Positions 19,107-28,100 of a stretch of 64,000 nucleotides of DNA are shown here, in pieces. The notes under the pieces are model-generated. The model was not told where the DNA came from. It searched no databases and saw only the letters and a list, made by a program, of their open reading frames with translations. The DNA is from Clostridia bacterium (lineage in GTDB: Bacteria; Bacillota; Clostridia; TANB77; CAG-508): assembly GCA_022797215.1 (NCBI GenBank), contig JAAWKD010000006.1:1-64000 (forward strand), written 5' to 3'. The number at the start of each line of letters is the position of its first letter. Within the stretch, counting starts at the first letter, position 1. Made by a program: the position numbers and the translations under genes.

Positions 19107-20447
19107 ATGCCAGAAAAGCAAGAAGTAGATATTTTACAAAAGATGATGGAAATAGGAGAATTAATTGAACAAGGAAAAGAAGTAGAGGGCATTCAAGTTG
19201 GGACAATCAACTATTATAAAGACTTTGTTTTTCAAGGAAGTCAATTAGCAGAAACAGATCTTTTTGTAGCTAGAATAGATAATACACTAGAAGGCACAAG
19301 TACCTATGAACTATATTCTGGAAAAACGAATACTTTAATTGCAACAGTAGATACACAAGGAAAAATACATTTCATGCCAGAATATATAGAAGGCCTAAAA
19401 CAAATTGATGAGAGATTTGCTCAAATGCTTCATTTAGAAGATTTAGATTTTCAGTTACCAGAAGAGTTAGCTAAAGAGGATAAGGTATTAACAAGAGAAG
19501 AAAGAATTCATATTGCTTCTAAAAAAATACAAAATACGAGAAGTGGAAGGATAGTTGAAAAGGAAAATAGCAAAGAGACGTTAGAACAGGATACAAAAGG
19601 AAAGTCACCAGAAGAAGAACAAAGAGAAGAAATAGCGAAGGCAAAAAAAGTACCAAGCCATAATATATTAATAATAAGATCGAATAGCAATCTATATAAA
19701 GATCACCCAAGCCTTGAACCTAATTTATATTTCTATCGAGATTCACAAGGAGTTGTTAGAGCAGAATATATTGATAATAATGGTCAAGTGCAGCCTTCAA
19801 AATATTTTGAGCCTTCTACTACATCAGTAAGACAAGAAACAGTTAGTATAGGTGACAATGGAAAGCCTGTTACAAAAGAAGTTCCACATCAAGTTATGAA
19901 AACGAGAGGGTTAAATCATGTAGATAAAGATATTAGAGATATTAGAATGAACATTAAAATTGACAGCTATGGTTATTTAGATATTGAAGAAGCAAGACAA
20001 GGTAGCAATGGGGAATGGCTAGCACATGATGTAGAAGTACAAGGCAGAAATTATAATTCTCACAGTGTGAATGTAACCACTTCCATTCGTTCTCGTATGG
20101 CAGATCCTGATAGGCAAACAGAGGCATATGAAAAAGCAGCAGAAACAGGATTAAGAGAAGATGGAATAGAATATAGTGAAATGTATTTAATTGAGCATCC
20201 AACAGAATTTATTGAGAGTTTAGTAAAAGAGGGATATCAAAGAAAAGAGGCGGTACAAATTTTCAATTATATGGTGGGAGAAGAAGCTTTGAGTTTGGAG
20301 CAAGCAAAACAAAAGGTTAATGAAGAAATTGAACAAGGAAAATTCAAGGAAGACAAAAAAGATAGTCAACAAGAAATAGAGCAAGGAGACGAAGAAGAAG
20401 GAAGAACACCATGGGGAGATGCAGAAGATAGAAGAAATAGAAGATAA
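19107..20447 (+). CDS. Conserved-looking cytosolic protein of the secretion cluster, unknown function
   Basis: 446 residues, with no signal peptide or membrane helix. Charged and Gln/Glu-rich, with a mid-section of beta-type segments (HNILIIRSNSNLYKDHPSLE, YFYRDSQGVVRAEYID) and a helical C-terminal part ending in acidic and Arg-rich runs. I do not recognise the family. It overlaps nothing, but begins 10 nt after the previous gene with AAGGAGG, so it belongs to the operon. As the last gene before the hairpin it could be a substrate or a cytosolic adaptor; this is a guess. Confidence 0.6.
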   Translation: MPEKQEVDILQKMMEIGELIEQGKEVEGIQVGTINYYKDFVFQGSQLAETDLFVARIDNTLEGTSTYELYSGKTNTLIATVDTQGKIHFMPEYIEGLKQIDERFAQMLHLEDLDFQLPEELAKEDKVLTREERIHIASKKIQNTRSGRIVEKENSKETLEQDTKGKSPEEEQREEIAKAKKVPSHNILIIRSNSNLYKDHPSLEPNLYFYRDSQGVVRAEYIDNNGQVQPSKYFEPSTTSVRQETVSIGDNGKPVTKEVPHQVMKTRGLNHVDKDIRDIRMNIKIDSYGYLDIEEARQGSNGEWLAHDVEVQGRNYNSHSVNVTTSIRSRMADPDRQTEAYEKAAETGLREDGIEYSEMYLIEHPTEFIESLVKEGYQRKEAVQIFNYMVGEEALSLEQAKQKVNEEIEQGKFKEDKKDSQQEIEQGDEEEGRTPWGDAEDRRNRR

Positions 20448-20486
20448 GTGGAAATTGGGACGGTTCTCTTTTCCAACTTTCAAGCA

Positions 20487-20528
20487 TAAAAATCACTTTT
20501 TTCAAATATAATTGAAAAGGTGATTTTT
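20487..20528 (+). promoter_or_regulatory. Hairpin that buries the amidase ribosome binding site
   Basis: AAAAATCACTTTT and AAAAGGTGATTTTT pair around a TTCAAATATAATTG loop. The right arm contains the only plausible RBS (AAAAGGTGA), directly before the amidase ATG at 20529. It could serve as terminator for the secretion operon and as a translational switch for the amidase. Confidence 0.5.
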
Positions 20529-21240
20529 ATGATTATAATAAACAAAAAGAAATTAATAGCCATATCTAGTCTACTACTCATTGCTATATTTGCTTTTACT
20601 TTTCAAAAGGCTGACTCAAACAAAACTGTGCAAACAGTAACTCTTCCTGTATCTAATAAAGTTGTTGTATTAGATGCAGGACACCGGAAAGCCAGATGAG
20701 GGAGCGCAGTCAAGCTCTGGAACTACAGAAGCAGAAACAAACCTAAAAATTGCATTAAAGGTACAAAGTTTGTTAGAACAATCAGGAGCGACAGTTATTT
20801 TAACTCGTAGTGATGAAAATGCTATTTATGATTTAGACAAAAATACTTTAAGAGAGAAAAAAATATCTGATATCCATAACAGAGTGAAAATAGGAAATGA
20901 AAGTTCAGCAGATATTTTTGTATCCATTCATTTGAATAAAATTCCACAAGAGCAATACTGGGGCTGGCAATGTTTTTACAAACAAAATGATGAAAAAAGC
21001 ACAAACTTAGCAAAAAGTTTACAATCAAACTTAAATGAAGCTATTCAAAAAGATAATAAAAGAGTGGCTATGAAGCTAGATACAGTGTATATTATGAAAC
21101 ATGTAGAAATTCCTATTTCCATTGTAGAATGTGGTTTTTTATCAAATAAGGAAGAAGAACAACAACTTTTAACAGATGTATACCAAGACAGACTAGCTTG
21201 GGGAATTTATAATGGAATAATGGACTATTTTATGTTATAG
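20529..21240 (+). CDS. N-acetylmuramoyl-L-alanine amidase (CwlD-like), CGG +1 frameshift
   Basis: Amidase_3 family zinc enzyme of about 236 residues that cuts the MurNAc-L-Ala bond. It has an N-terminal membrane/signal helix, then VVVLDAGH followed by CGG at 20685. Skipping the C gives GGA AAG CCA GAT GAG (DAGHGKPDEGA), which restores the Gly that follows the zinc His in this family; read normally, the frame ends at R-K-A-R-stop. The downstream motifs are intact: TTEAETN with the zinc Glu, SIHLN with the second zinc His, and VECGFLSN with the catalytic Glu. The SSSGTTEAETNLKIALKVQ region is close to clostridial CwlD, which acts in spore cortex maturation. Confidence 0.9.
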
Positions 21241-21290
21241 GAATTTTTAAAGTAATTAATGGCTACAGTGTTTAAGCAAAAAGAATAAAT

Positions 21291-21319
21291 TTGAAATTTT
21301 ATGTTAATTATGATATAAT
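21291..21319 (+). promoter_or_regulatory. Sigma-A-type promoter of the 21.4-kb small gene
   Basis: TTGAAA and TATAAT separated by 17 nt, about 70 nt before the ATG. Confidence 0.65.
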
Positions 21320-21387
21320 ATAGGAAGTACCAATTTTTATTAGCCATTTACGCAGACATTTAATAAAAAACAAGGAGGACAATAATT

Positions 21388-21696
21388 ATGGCAAAGGTAG
21401 CATTTAAAGAGCGGAAGGGCTTAGGAGAGACCTACATATCAGTGGTATTCGATGGGACATTTTCCTGCAAAGTGCTGAGCAATGAGGATGGCGTCCTGGT
21501 TGTGGAGCATTTTGCAACATCCACAAGTCCGTTTGACGCGATTCGTGCCATGTGTGACTGCTTCAACGATTTGGCAGAAAACTATGGCGTGAACAAAATC
21601 AAGGTCACCCTGGGTCATGTACCCATGGCGATAACGGCAGAAAATGCCAAAAAGCCAGAAGAAATGTACCTGTACTGGAAGGATAAGATGGCATAA
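21388..21696 (+). CDS. Foreign-looking small protein, unknown function
   Basis: 102 residues from a GC-richer gene whose codon use (GTC, CTG, GGC, GAC) differs sharply from the neighbours. RBS AAGGAGG. The sequence has beta-type segments (TYISVVFDGTFSCKVL) and a helix (SPFDAIRAMCDCFNDLAENYG); I do not recognise it. It holds an in-frame CGG (KE-R-KG, codon 9), which the host-like genes avoid. A +1 shift there would end translation three codons later (G-R-A-stop). It is a monocistronic unit with its own promoter and terminator, so it looks like a recent cassette insertion. Confidence 0.6.
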   Translation: MAKVAFKERKGLGETYISVVFDGTFSCKVLSNEDGVLVVEHFATSTSPFDAIRAMCDCFNDLAENYGVNKIKVTLGHVPMAITAENAKKPEEMYLYWKDKMA

Positions 21697-21701
21697 CAAT
21701 G

Positions 21702-21745
21702 GCTACCCCTGAACTTAGTAAATGATAAGTTTGGGGGTATTTTTT
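21702..21745 (+). terminator. Terminator of the 21.4-kb small gene
   Basis: TACCCCTGAACTT and AAGTTTGGGGGTA pair around a short AT loop and are followed by seven T. Confidence 0.75.
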
Positions 21746-21976
21746 TATATAATAATTTGAACAAGCATTTTATATAGAAAAATATAGCTAAGCATATTTT
21801 GACAAAAAACGACACAATTCATCAGAAAGTTACAGTACCAATGGAAATGTCATATTTGCCTTTGAAAAACTATTGACATTTTTTAACATATAATATGTAA
21901 TTTAACTACTGTCGCAGTTGGCACAGTGCATAAAAAAAAGGTAGTTTTGTGCGTATTAAAATGGAGGCATCTTTTT

Positions 21977-22462
21977 ATGAAAAAAAATATTTCTAAGTTC
22001 GTATCTCTGCTGCTGGTTTGTTTCATGGTGCTGGGCTGCACAGCAACCGCTTTTGCGGCTGAACCTGATGTTCCCTCTGACACTTCTTCCACTGCTGTGG
22101 AAGAAAACATACAGGAGATTCCTATCGTGTTCGAGGGGAACAGCGTAGCTACTCCTTTTTCGCAAGGCGAGCGGGTTGACTTCGCGCTTGGTTCCATCGG
22201 ATACATGTCAAACTGCGGGTTTCTCCCCAAATTCAAATTTTGGGTTACTGGTGGGGATGCAAACACCAGCGTGGCTCTGAATGTTGTAACTGGTGGCGGT
22301 GTGAAGTATGGACCATTTGGTCCCGTCAAGGCGAATGGTAGCACTTACATCGAAAAGCAGTTCGTCGTCTACAACGGCTCTGGGGTTTGGCAGTTCACAG
22401 CTCAGGTTACCAGTGGAAATAACAACGGAAAACTGGTTTGCCACATTGAGCAGACGTATTAA
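21977..22462 (+). CDS. Foreign-looking secreted protein, unknown function
   Basis: 161 residues. A clear signal peptide (KKNISKFVSLLLVCFMVLGC, cleavage near AFAAEP) is followed by a Ser/Thr/Pro-rich linker and a beta-rich globular part with NCGFLPKFKFWVTGG and, near the end, KLVCHIEQTY; the two Cys could pair. GC content is visibly higher than in surrounding genes, and it uses in-frame CGG once (GERVDF). RBS GGAGG, 9 nt before ATG. No family recognised; a secreted peptide or surface-bound small protein is possible. Confidence 0.6.
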   Translation: MKKNISKFVSLLLVCFMVLGCTATAFAAEPDVPSDTSSTAVEENIQEIPIVFEGNSVATPFSQGERVDFALGSIGYMSNCGFLPKFKFWVTGGDANTSVALNVVTGGGVKYGPFGPVKANGSTYIEKQFVVYNGSGVWQFTAQVTSGNNNGKLVCHIEQTY

Positions 22463-22521
22463 CTGCTAGTTTCAAGGAATCAATATGTAACTAACTAACC
22501 TATAACAAAACTACCTTTTTC

Positions 22522-22556
22522 AACTACGGGTTGCATTAAGCCCGTAGTTGTTTTTG
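22522..22556 (+). terminator. Terminator of the secreted small protein gene
   Basis: AACTACGGG and CCCGTAGTT form a perfect 9-bp stem followed by TTTTTG. Confidence 0.75.
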
Positions 22557-22687
22557 TGTGTAACGAAAATCCCCTGTTTTACAGGGAACTAAAAGTTTTT
22601 AGCTATAAGCAAAAAAAGGCCTCCTTTTTGATATAATAAATATGGTTCGCCAACCGTAAATAAAAATCAAAAAAAGAGGATTTTGTC

Positions 22688-22942
22688 ATGAAAGACATAG
22701 CAACTTTATCACACAGTAGTTGGAATTGCAAATACCACATAATATTTGATCCTAAATATAGAAGAATGGCGATATATGGGAAAATTGGCATAGAGGATAT
22801 TATGTAGATACAGTAGGCAAAAATAATAGAAGAGTATATAAAGAAACAGTTACAAGACAAACTATTCAGTAGGGATTAAGTCCAGAAGTGTTAGTACAAA
22901 AGCCCTTTGAGGTAAGAGCAAACCACCCATTTTATGGGTGGT
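22688..22942 (+). mobile_element. IS200/IS605-family TnpA remnant
   Basis: ATG 22688 opens LSHSSWNCKYHIIFDPKYRR, the N terminus of Y1 transposases of IS200. An internal deletion then fuses it, out of frame, to WHRGYYVDTVGKN, the C-terminal catalytic-helix region, followed by a stop. A perfect hairpin AACCACCC...GGGTGGTT at 22921-22942 is the right-end subterminal hairpin typical of these elements. The central part with the HUH motif is lost, so the element is dead. Confidence 0.75.
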
Positions 22943-22994
22943 TATAATTGCGGAAAAAGCAAATAAGTATTTACTAAAAATGTATTAACTTTTA

Positions 22995-23823
22995 TTACTT
23001 TAATTCTTTTCTAAAAAATAAATATATTCCGATCATATTTATAGAAGTGACTAATGGCATAGAATAAATTGGTAATTGATATAAATTTATATTACCTATA
23101 TTTTGAATATCTATATTACTTATTTCGGTAGCCTGTCCCTGAGGAATAGAAAGATAAATTGTCTTGGCTATCCTAATCTTCTCCTCTCCAGGGTAATTTG
23201 GATTTATTTCTTGACTAATAATATGTTGCGTTTCATCTGTATCGTAATATGTTGAGTTTATATATTGTGGAATGTCAATAGTATAGCTTAAAGAGGCTGT
23301 TATTATATACAATGCAATAAAAATAAGAATATTTATAGTAGTAGAAATGGTTATCTCTGAGCATATCATTGCGACACAATTGAAAATAGAACAATATGCT
23401 ACAATAATAAGAAACGTATTTAATATTATTATAATATATTCTAAAAAAGAAATTTTCAAATTACCTAATAAAGGAATACCTATTAATAATGTAATAGAAA
23501 TATAAATTAATTGGCATAGTACAGCTGTAATAATGCTTATGATAAAATTAGATAAATAAATTGAAATCCTGCTATGTCCGAACTATTATTTTGTTTCTAA
23601 TAATACCTTCCGAATGTTCTTTACCCACAAAAATGCTTACAAATATTGCAATCAAAAAACCAATATATATAATAAATTCATTTATTAATTTATCTAACGC
23701 CAATTTAGAAGAATAACCTTTAAATAAATTGAAAATAGATATAATAGTAGTTATAAGTATAAAGAGCCAAAAAACAATGTCCTTTTTTAATCTAAAAAAT
23801 CCTGCTTTTAATAATTTATTCAT
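22995..23823 (-). CDS. ABC-2-type permease, CGG +1 frameshift
   Basis: The first frame (from ATG 23823, GGAGGT RBS inside the ATPase gene) encodes two membrane helices and the conserved GKEHSEGIIRNKI loop, then meets GTT CGG ACA TAG (CGG at 23580-23578). Skipping the C gives GGA CAT AGC AGG (V-G-H-S-R-I-S-I-Y-L), which continues open through more membrane helices to the stop at 22995, for about 275 residues. ABC-2 permeases have a Gly/Ser-rich turn after this EG..RNK loop, so the join is sensible. It partners with the ATPase at 23816, with which it overlaps by 8 nt. Confidence 0.85.
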
Positions 23824-24730
23824 TACTTGTACCTCCAATCAAATTCAAGTAATAATCTTCAAGAGATTCGCCTATTTCTTGAAAATTATTTACAGTACAA
23901 TTTATTTTTGATAGTGGTAAAACAAGTTCTGAAACGTGCATTTTTACATATATATCAATAACATTGTTAGAAATAATCTTATAAGGAATATTATTTTTTT
24001 CCAAATATTTAGTGCATATATTTACATTATTTACATTTATTTGTATTTTTCTTTTATAATCTTTTTCTAATTCTTCTTTTTTGATTTCCTTAACAATTCT
24101 GTGATTATTCATAAAACCATAATGTGTTGAAATCTTAGATAACTCATCTAAATAATGACTTGAAATAAGAAAAGTAATTTCTTTTTCTTTATTTAGCCTC
24201 AAAATGAGTTCCCTCATTTCTATGATTCCTTCGGGATCTAATCCATTAATAGGTTCATCCAGAATAAGAACATCAGGGGATCCTATTAATGCAATGGCTA
24301 AAGAGAGTCTTTGTTTCATTCCAAGCGAAAAGTTTTTGACTATCTTTTTGCCCGTATCTGACAATTTAACAAGCTTTAATAATTGATATAGGTTATCATA
24401 ATTAGACAAACCAATAATTTTATACTGTTCTTTCAAATTATCTTCCGCTGTCATATCAAAGCAAAGTGCTGGGCATTCAATAACTGCTCCTACCTTTTTT
24501 CTAGCCTCAGTAATATTTCTATTTTTATTTGAAATTCCAAAAATGCTGTAAGTACCTGCTGTTGGTTTTTGTAAACCACAAAGCAATCGAAGTAAAGTTG
24601 TTTTACCTGCTCCATTTTTTCCAATAAGACCATAAATACTTCCTTTTTCTATATGAATACTTAGATCATCAATAGCTTTGAACTTTCTATATTTTTTTTC
24701 GAGGTGTGACGCTTCTATAATATATTCCAT
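23816..24730 (-). CDS. ABC transporter ATP-binding protein
   Basis: About 304 residues. Walker A GKNGAGKTTLLRLL near residue 38, signature FSLGMKQRLSLAIAL near residue 135, Walker B VLILDEPINGLDPEG, H-loop ISSHYLDELS. It belongs to the BcrA/CcmA-like group that drives ABC-2 export permeases of antimicrobial peptide or lantibiotic type. I chose ATG 24730 (MEYIIEASHLEKKY); ATG 24760 is also open. The 3' end overlaps the permease start, so they are translated together. Confidence 0.85.
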   Translation of the reverse strand: MEYIIEASHLEKKYRKFKAIDDLSIHIEKGSIYGLIGKNGAGKTTLLRLLCGLQKPTAGTYSIFGISNKNRNITEARKKVGAVIECPALCFDMTAEDNLKEQYKIIGLSNYDNLYQLLKLVKLSDTGKKIVKNFSLGMKQRLSLAIALIGSPDVLILDEPINGLDPEGIIEMRELILRLNKEKEITFLISSHYLDELSKISTHYGFMNNHRIVKEIKKEELEKDYKRKIQINVNNVNICTKYLEKNNIPYKIISNNVIDIYVKMHVSELVLPLSKINCTVNNFQEIGESLEDYYLNLIGGTSNE

Positions 24731-24760
24731 AATGCATTTTATTCCTTTCTTAAACTCCAA

Positions 24761-25111
24761 ATTTTTATAATGTAATTATAACATATTAATAAAATTTATG
24801 GAATAAATTAGTAAAATTATATAGTTTTTATGATAACTCTCTGCATATTCTATTTAAGAGAGTTCTGGGAACAAATATGGTACAGAAATATCTTATATAA
24901 GGTACTTAATGCTTTAGAATTTAGAAAGTGTTAATATCAATTTTTTATTTGTAAATATAAAATGAAAAAATGCATAAAAATTCCACTTTTGGAGAAGATA
25001 GAATTAAAACTATCACGGACTAACAGTTTTTTAATGGCCAAGCCATAAAAAACTGTAACGTTCGAATAATTTACTAGAAATAAGAAAAAAACAAGGAGTG
25101 GAATTTTTAAA
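24761..25111. other. Intergenic region with one hairpin
   Basis: No gene is seen. A near-perfect hairpin at 25023-25056 (ACAGTTTTTTAATGGC with GCCATAAAAAACTGT) lies before the glucan synthase and has no long T run. A segment at 24910-24935 with GCTTTAGAATTTAGAAAGTGTTAA resembles sequence near 46455-46490, so it may be another dispersed repeat. Confidence 0.45.
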
Positions 25112-28100
25112 GTGGAATACAAAAATTTATCCATTAGAGGAACAATTCTAAATCAAAGCCAACTAGAAAACTATTTAGAAACTATAGCAACAGACCATAA
25201 TTTACAAAATACATCTAATAAAAATACGTACCCTATTCCAAGACTAAAAGAAAATTTTGAAGTAATCACTGAAGTATATCAGCTATTAAATGAACATATT
25301 AAACTAAAAATTCCCATTCATCCAGCAGGAGAATGGATATTAGATAACTATTATGTCATAGACCAAACCGTAAAAAATATTAAACAAGACTTAAGCCTAA
25401 AAAAGTACACAGGTTTTTTAGGACTTGCCAATGGGAGCTACAAAGGTTTTGCCAGAATCTACGTATTAGCAAGTGAAATTGTAGGTTACACCAATAACAA
25501 AATTGATGGTAAAACTTTAAGCCAACTATTACAAGCCTATCAAAGGAAAAAAAGTTTAAGTATGGAGGAAATATGGAATATTAGCCTCTTTTTAAAGCTT
25601 GCTTTAATCGAAAATATTCGTGAAATCTGTGAGAAAATCTATTCTGTTCAAGTCCAAAAGTATAAAGTAGAAAATATGATAGAAAGATTAGTCGAAAACA
25701 AAGAAAAAGAGGAATTACAATTTAACCATTTAAGTACTTACAAGGAAAAAGTTAAAGCAAATTATGAAATGAAATATCCTTTTATCGAATACCTTTCTTA
25801 TCGACTAAAAAAATATGGCAAAAAGGCATATCCTTTTTTAATGGTATTAGAAGAGCAAGTCAACAAAATGGGAATGACAGTTTCAGAGGTAGTAGAAAAA
25901 GAGCATTTTGATATTGCACTTCGTAAAATTGCAGTAGGCAACTGTATTACTAGCATCAAGACATTAAGTAGAATTAGTATGGTAGAAATTTTTGAGCAAA
26001 TTAATGGAGTAGAGGATATTTTAAAACAGGATCCAGCAGAAGTATATGACAAAATGAATTATGAAACAAAAGTAGCTTATAGAAATCAAATTAAGGAAAT
26101 TTCACAAAAAACCAAGATTTCTGAAATTTACATTAGCAAAAAATGCTTAGATCTAAGCCAAAAAGGACAGAATAAAAAATCACATATAGGTTATTATTTA
26201 TTAGATGAAGGAAAACAAATTTTATTAGAAGAATTAACAGGAAAAAAACCAAAAAGAACATCTAGCACAAAGAAAATTTTATGGACTATTATCATTTTAG
26301 CTTTTTTAACAATAGGAACTAGTAGTCTAATGACTTGGTACTTGTATACACAAATTCATCAAGTAATTTGGTCAGTGCTATTAGGTATTCTATTTCTTAT
26401 TCCAGTTGAAATTATTTGGGTACAAATCGGGCAGTATCTCTTAGGAAAGTTTGTAAAACCCAAAATTATTCCAAAACTGGATTATATAGATGGAGTACCA
26501 CCAGAAAGTAGTACATTTGTAGTTATTCCTACTATTTTAAACTCGAAAGAAAAAGTAAAAGGATTAATGGAACGTTTAGAAGTCTACTATATGGCAAACA
26601 AGAGTGACAATGTATATTTTGCCATATTAGGAGATTGCAGTAGCGGAAAAAATCAAAAGGAGCCATTTGACGAAGAGGTAATTCAAACTGGAAAAGAAGT
26701 AGCGAAAAAGCTGAATGAAAAATATCCAGATCAAAATTTTCCAAAATTTCACTTTTTATACCGTCAAAGAGTATGGAATGAAAAAGAAGAATGCTATTTA
26801 GGATGGGAGAGAAAAAGAGGATTATTAAATCAATTCAATGAATATATTCTAGGAAAAGAAAAAGACAACTTTTTAGCTAATACGATTGAAGAAGTAAAGG
26901 AACAATTGCCAAAAATAAAATATGTAATTACTCTAGATGCTGATACACAATTAAGTTTAAATACAGGACTAGAATTAATTGGGGGAATGGCACATATTTT
27001 AAACACTCCTATTTTAAATGAAAGAAAAGATTTAGTTATAGAAGGACACGCATTATTACAACCAAGAGTAGGAATTTCTTTATTAGAAGTAGGAAAAAGC
27101 CCATTTACTAAAATTTATGCAGGCTCTGGTGGAAAAGATGCCTACACAAATGCCATTTCAGATATTTATCAAGACAATTTTGAAGAAGGTATTTTCACTG
27201 GAAAAGGCATTTATGATGTAGAAGTGTTTTCTACTGTGCTTAGCAAAGAAATTGCAGAAAATACAGTATTAAGCCATGACTTACTAGAAGGAAGTTATTT
27301 AAGATGTGGACTTGCCTCAGATATTGTATTGATGGATGGATACCCAAGCAGTTACAACAGTTTTAAAACAAGACTACACCGTTGGATACGTGGAGATTGG
27401 CAAGTTGCAAAATGGTTAGGAAGTAGTATTTATAATAAATCTGGAGAGAAAAAAAGAAACCCTTTAACACTATTATCCAAATATAAAATCTTTGATAATC
27501 TACTAAGAAGTTTGCATGAGCCAATGATTATATTGACTATGATTTATGCTAGTATTTTAGATATAATTTATTCTATCAAAATAGGACCAATCATCACTCT
27601 AGCGGTTATTTCAGCAGTCATACCAATGATAATAGAAATCATCAATCGCATTATTTTCAAAAAAGAAGCAGAAACGGTACAAAAAACTTTCACAAAAACC
27701 ATTTCAGGAGTTAAAGCAAGTATAATTAGAGGAATATTAGCCATTAGTGTTTTGCCAGATAAAGCTTACTTTAGTCTAAATGCTTGTATAAAAACATTAT
27801 ATCGTATGATGGTTAGTAAAAAACACTTCCTAGAATGGATGACAGCAGAAGAAGCAGAAAAGAACGCCAAAAAGGACTTATTTTCCTATTACCGTAATAT
27901 GTTATCCAATAGTATATTAGGTATATTAGGAATGGTACTTTTATTAGTTTTGCCACAAAATATTTTTAGTATTTTCCTATTTATCCTATCTAGCTTGTGG
28001 CTAATAGGACCAGCAATTATGTGGTATATCAGTAAAGAAATAAAAACAAGAGAAACGTTAGAAGAACTAAAACCAGAAGAACAAAAATATGTATTAGAAA

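Noticed and set aside
24900-25110. Riboswitch before the glucan synthase
   Set aside because: Only one hairpin is visible and no known aptamer motif was recognised.
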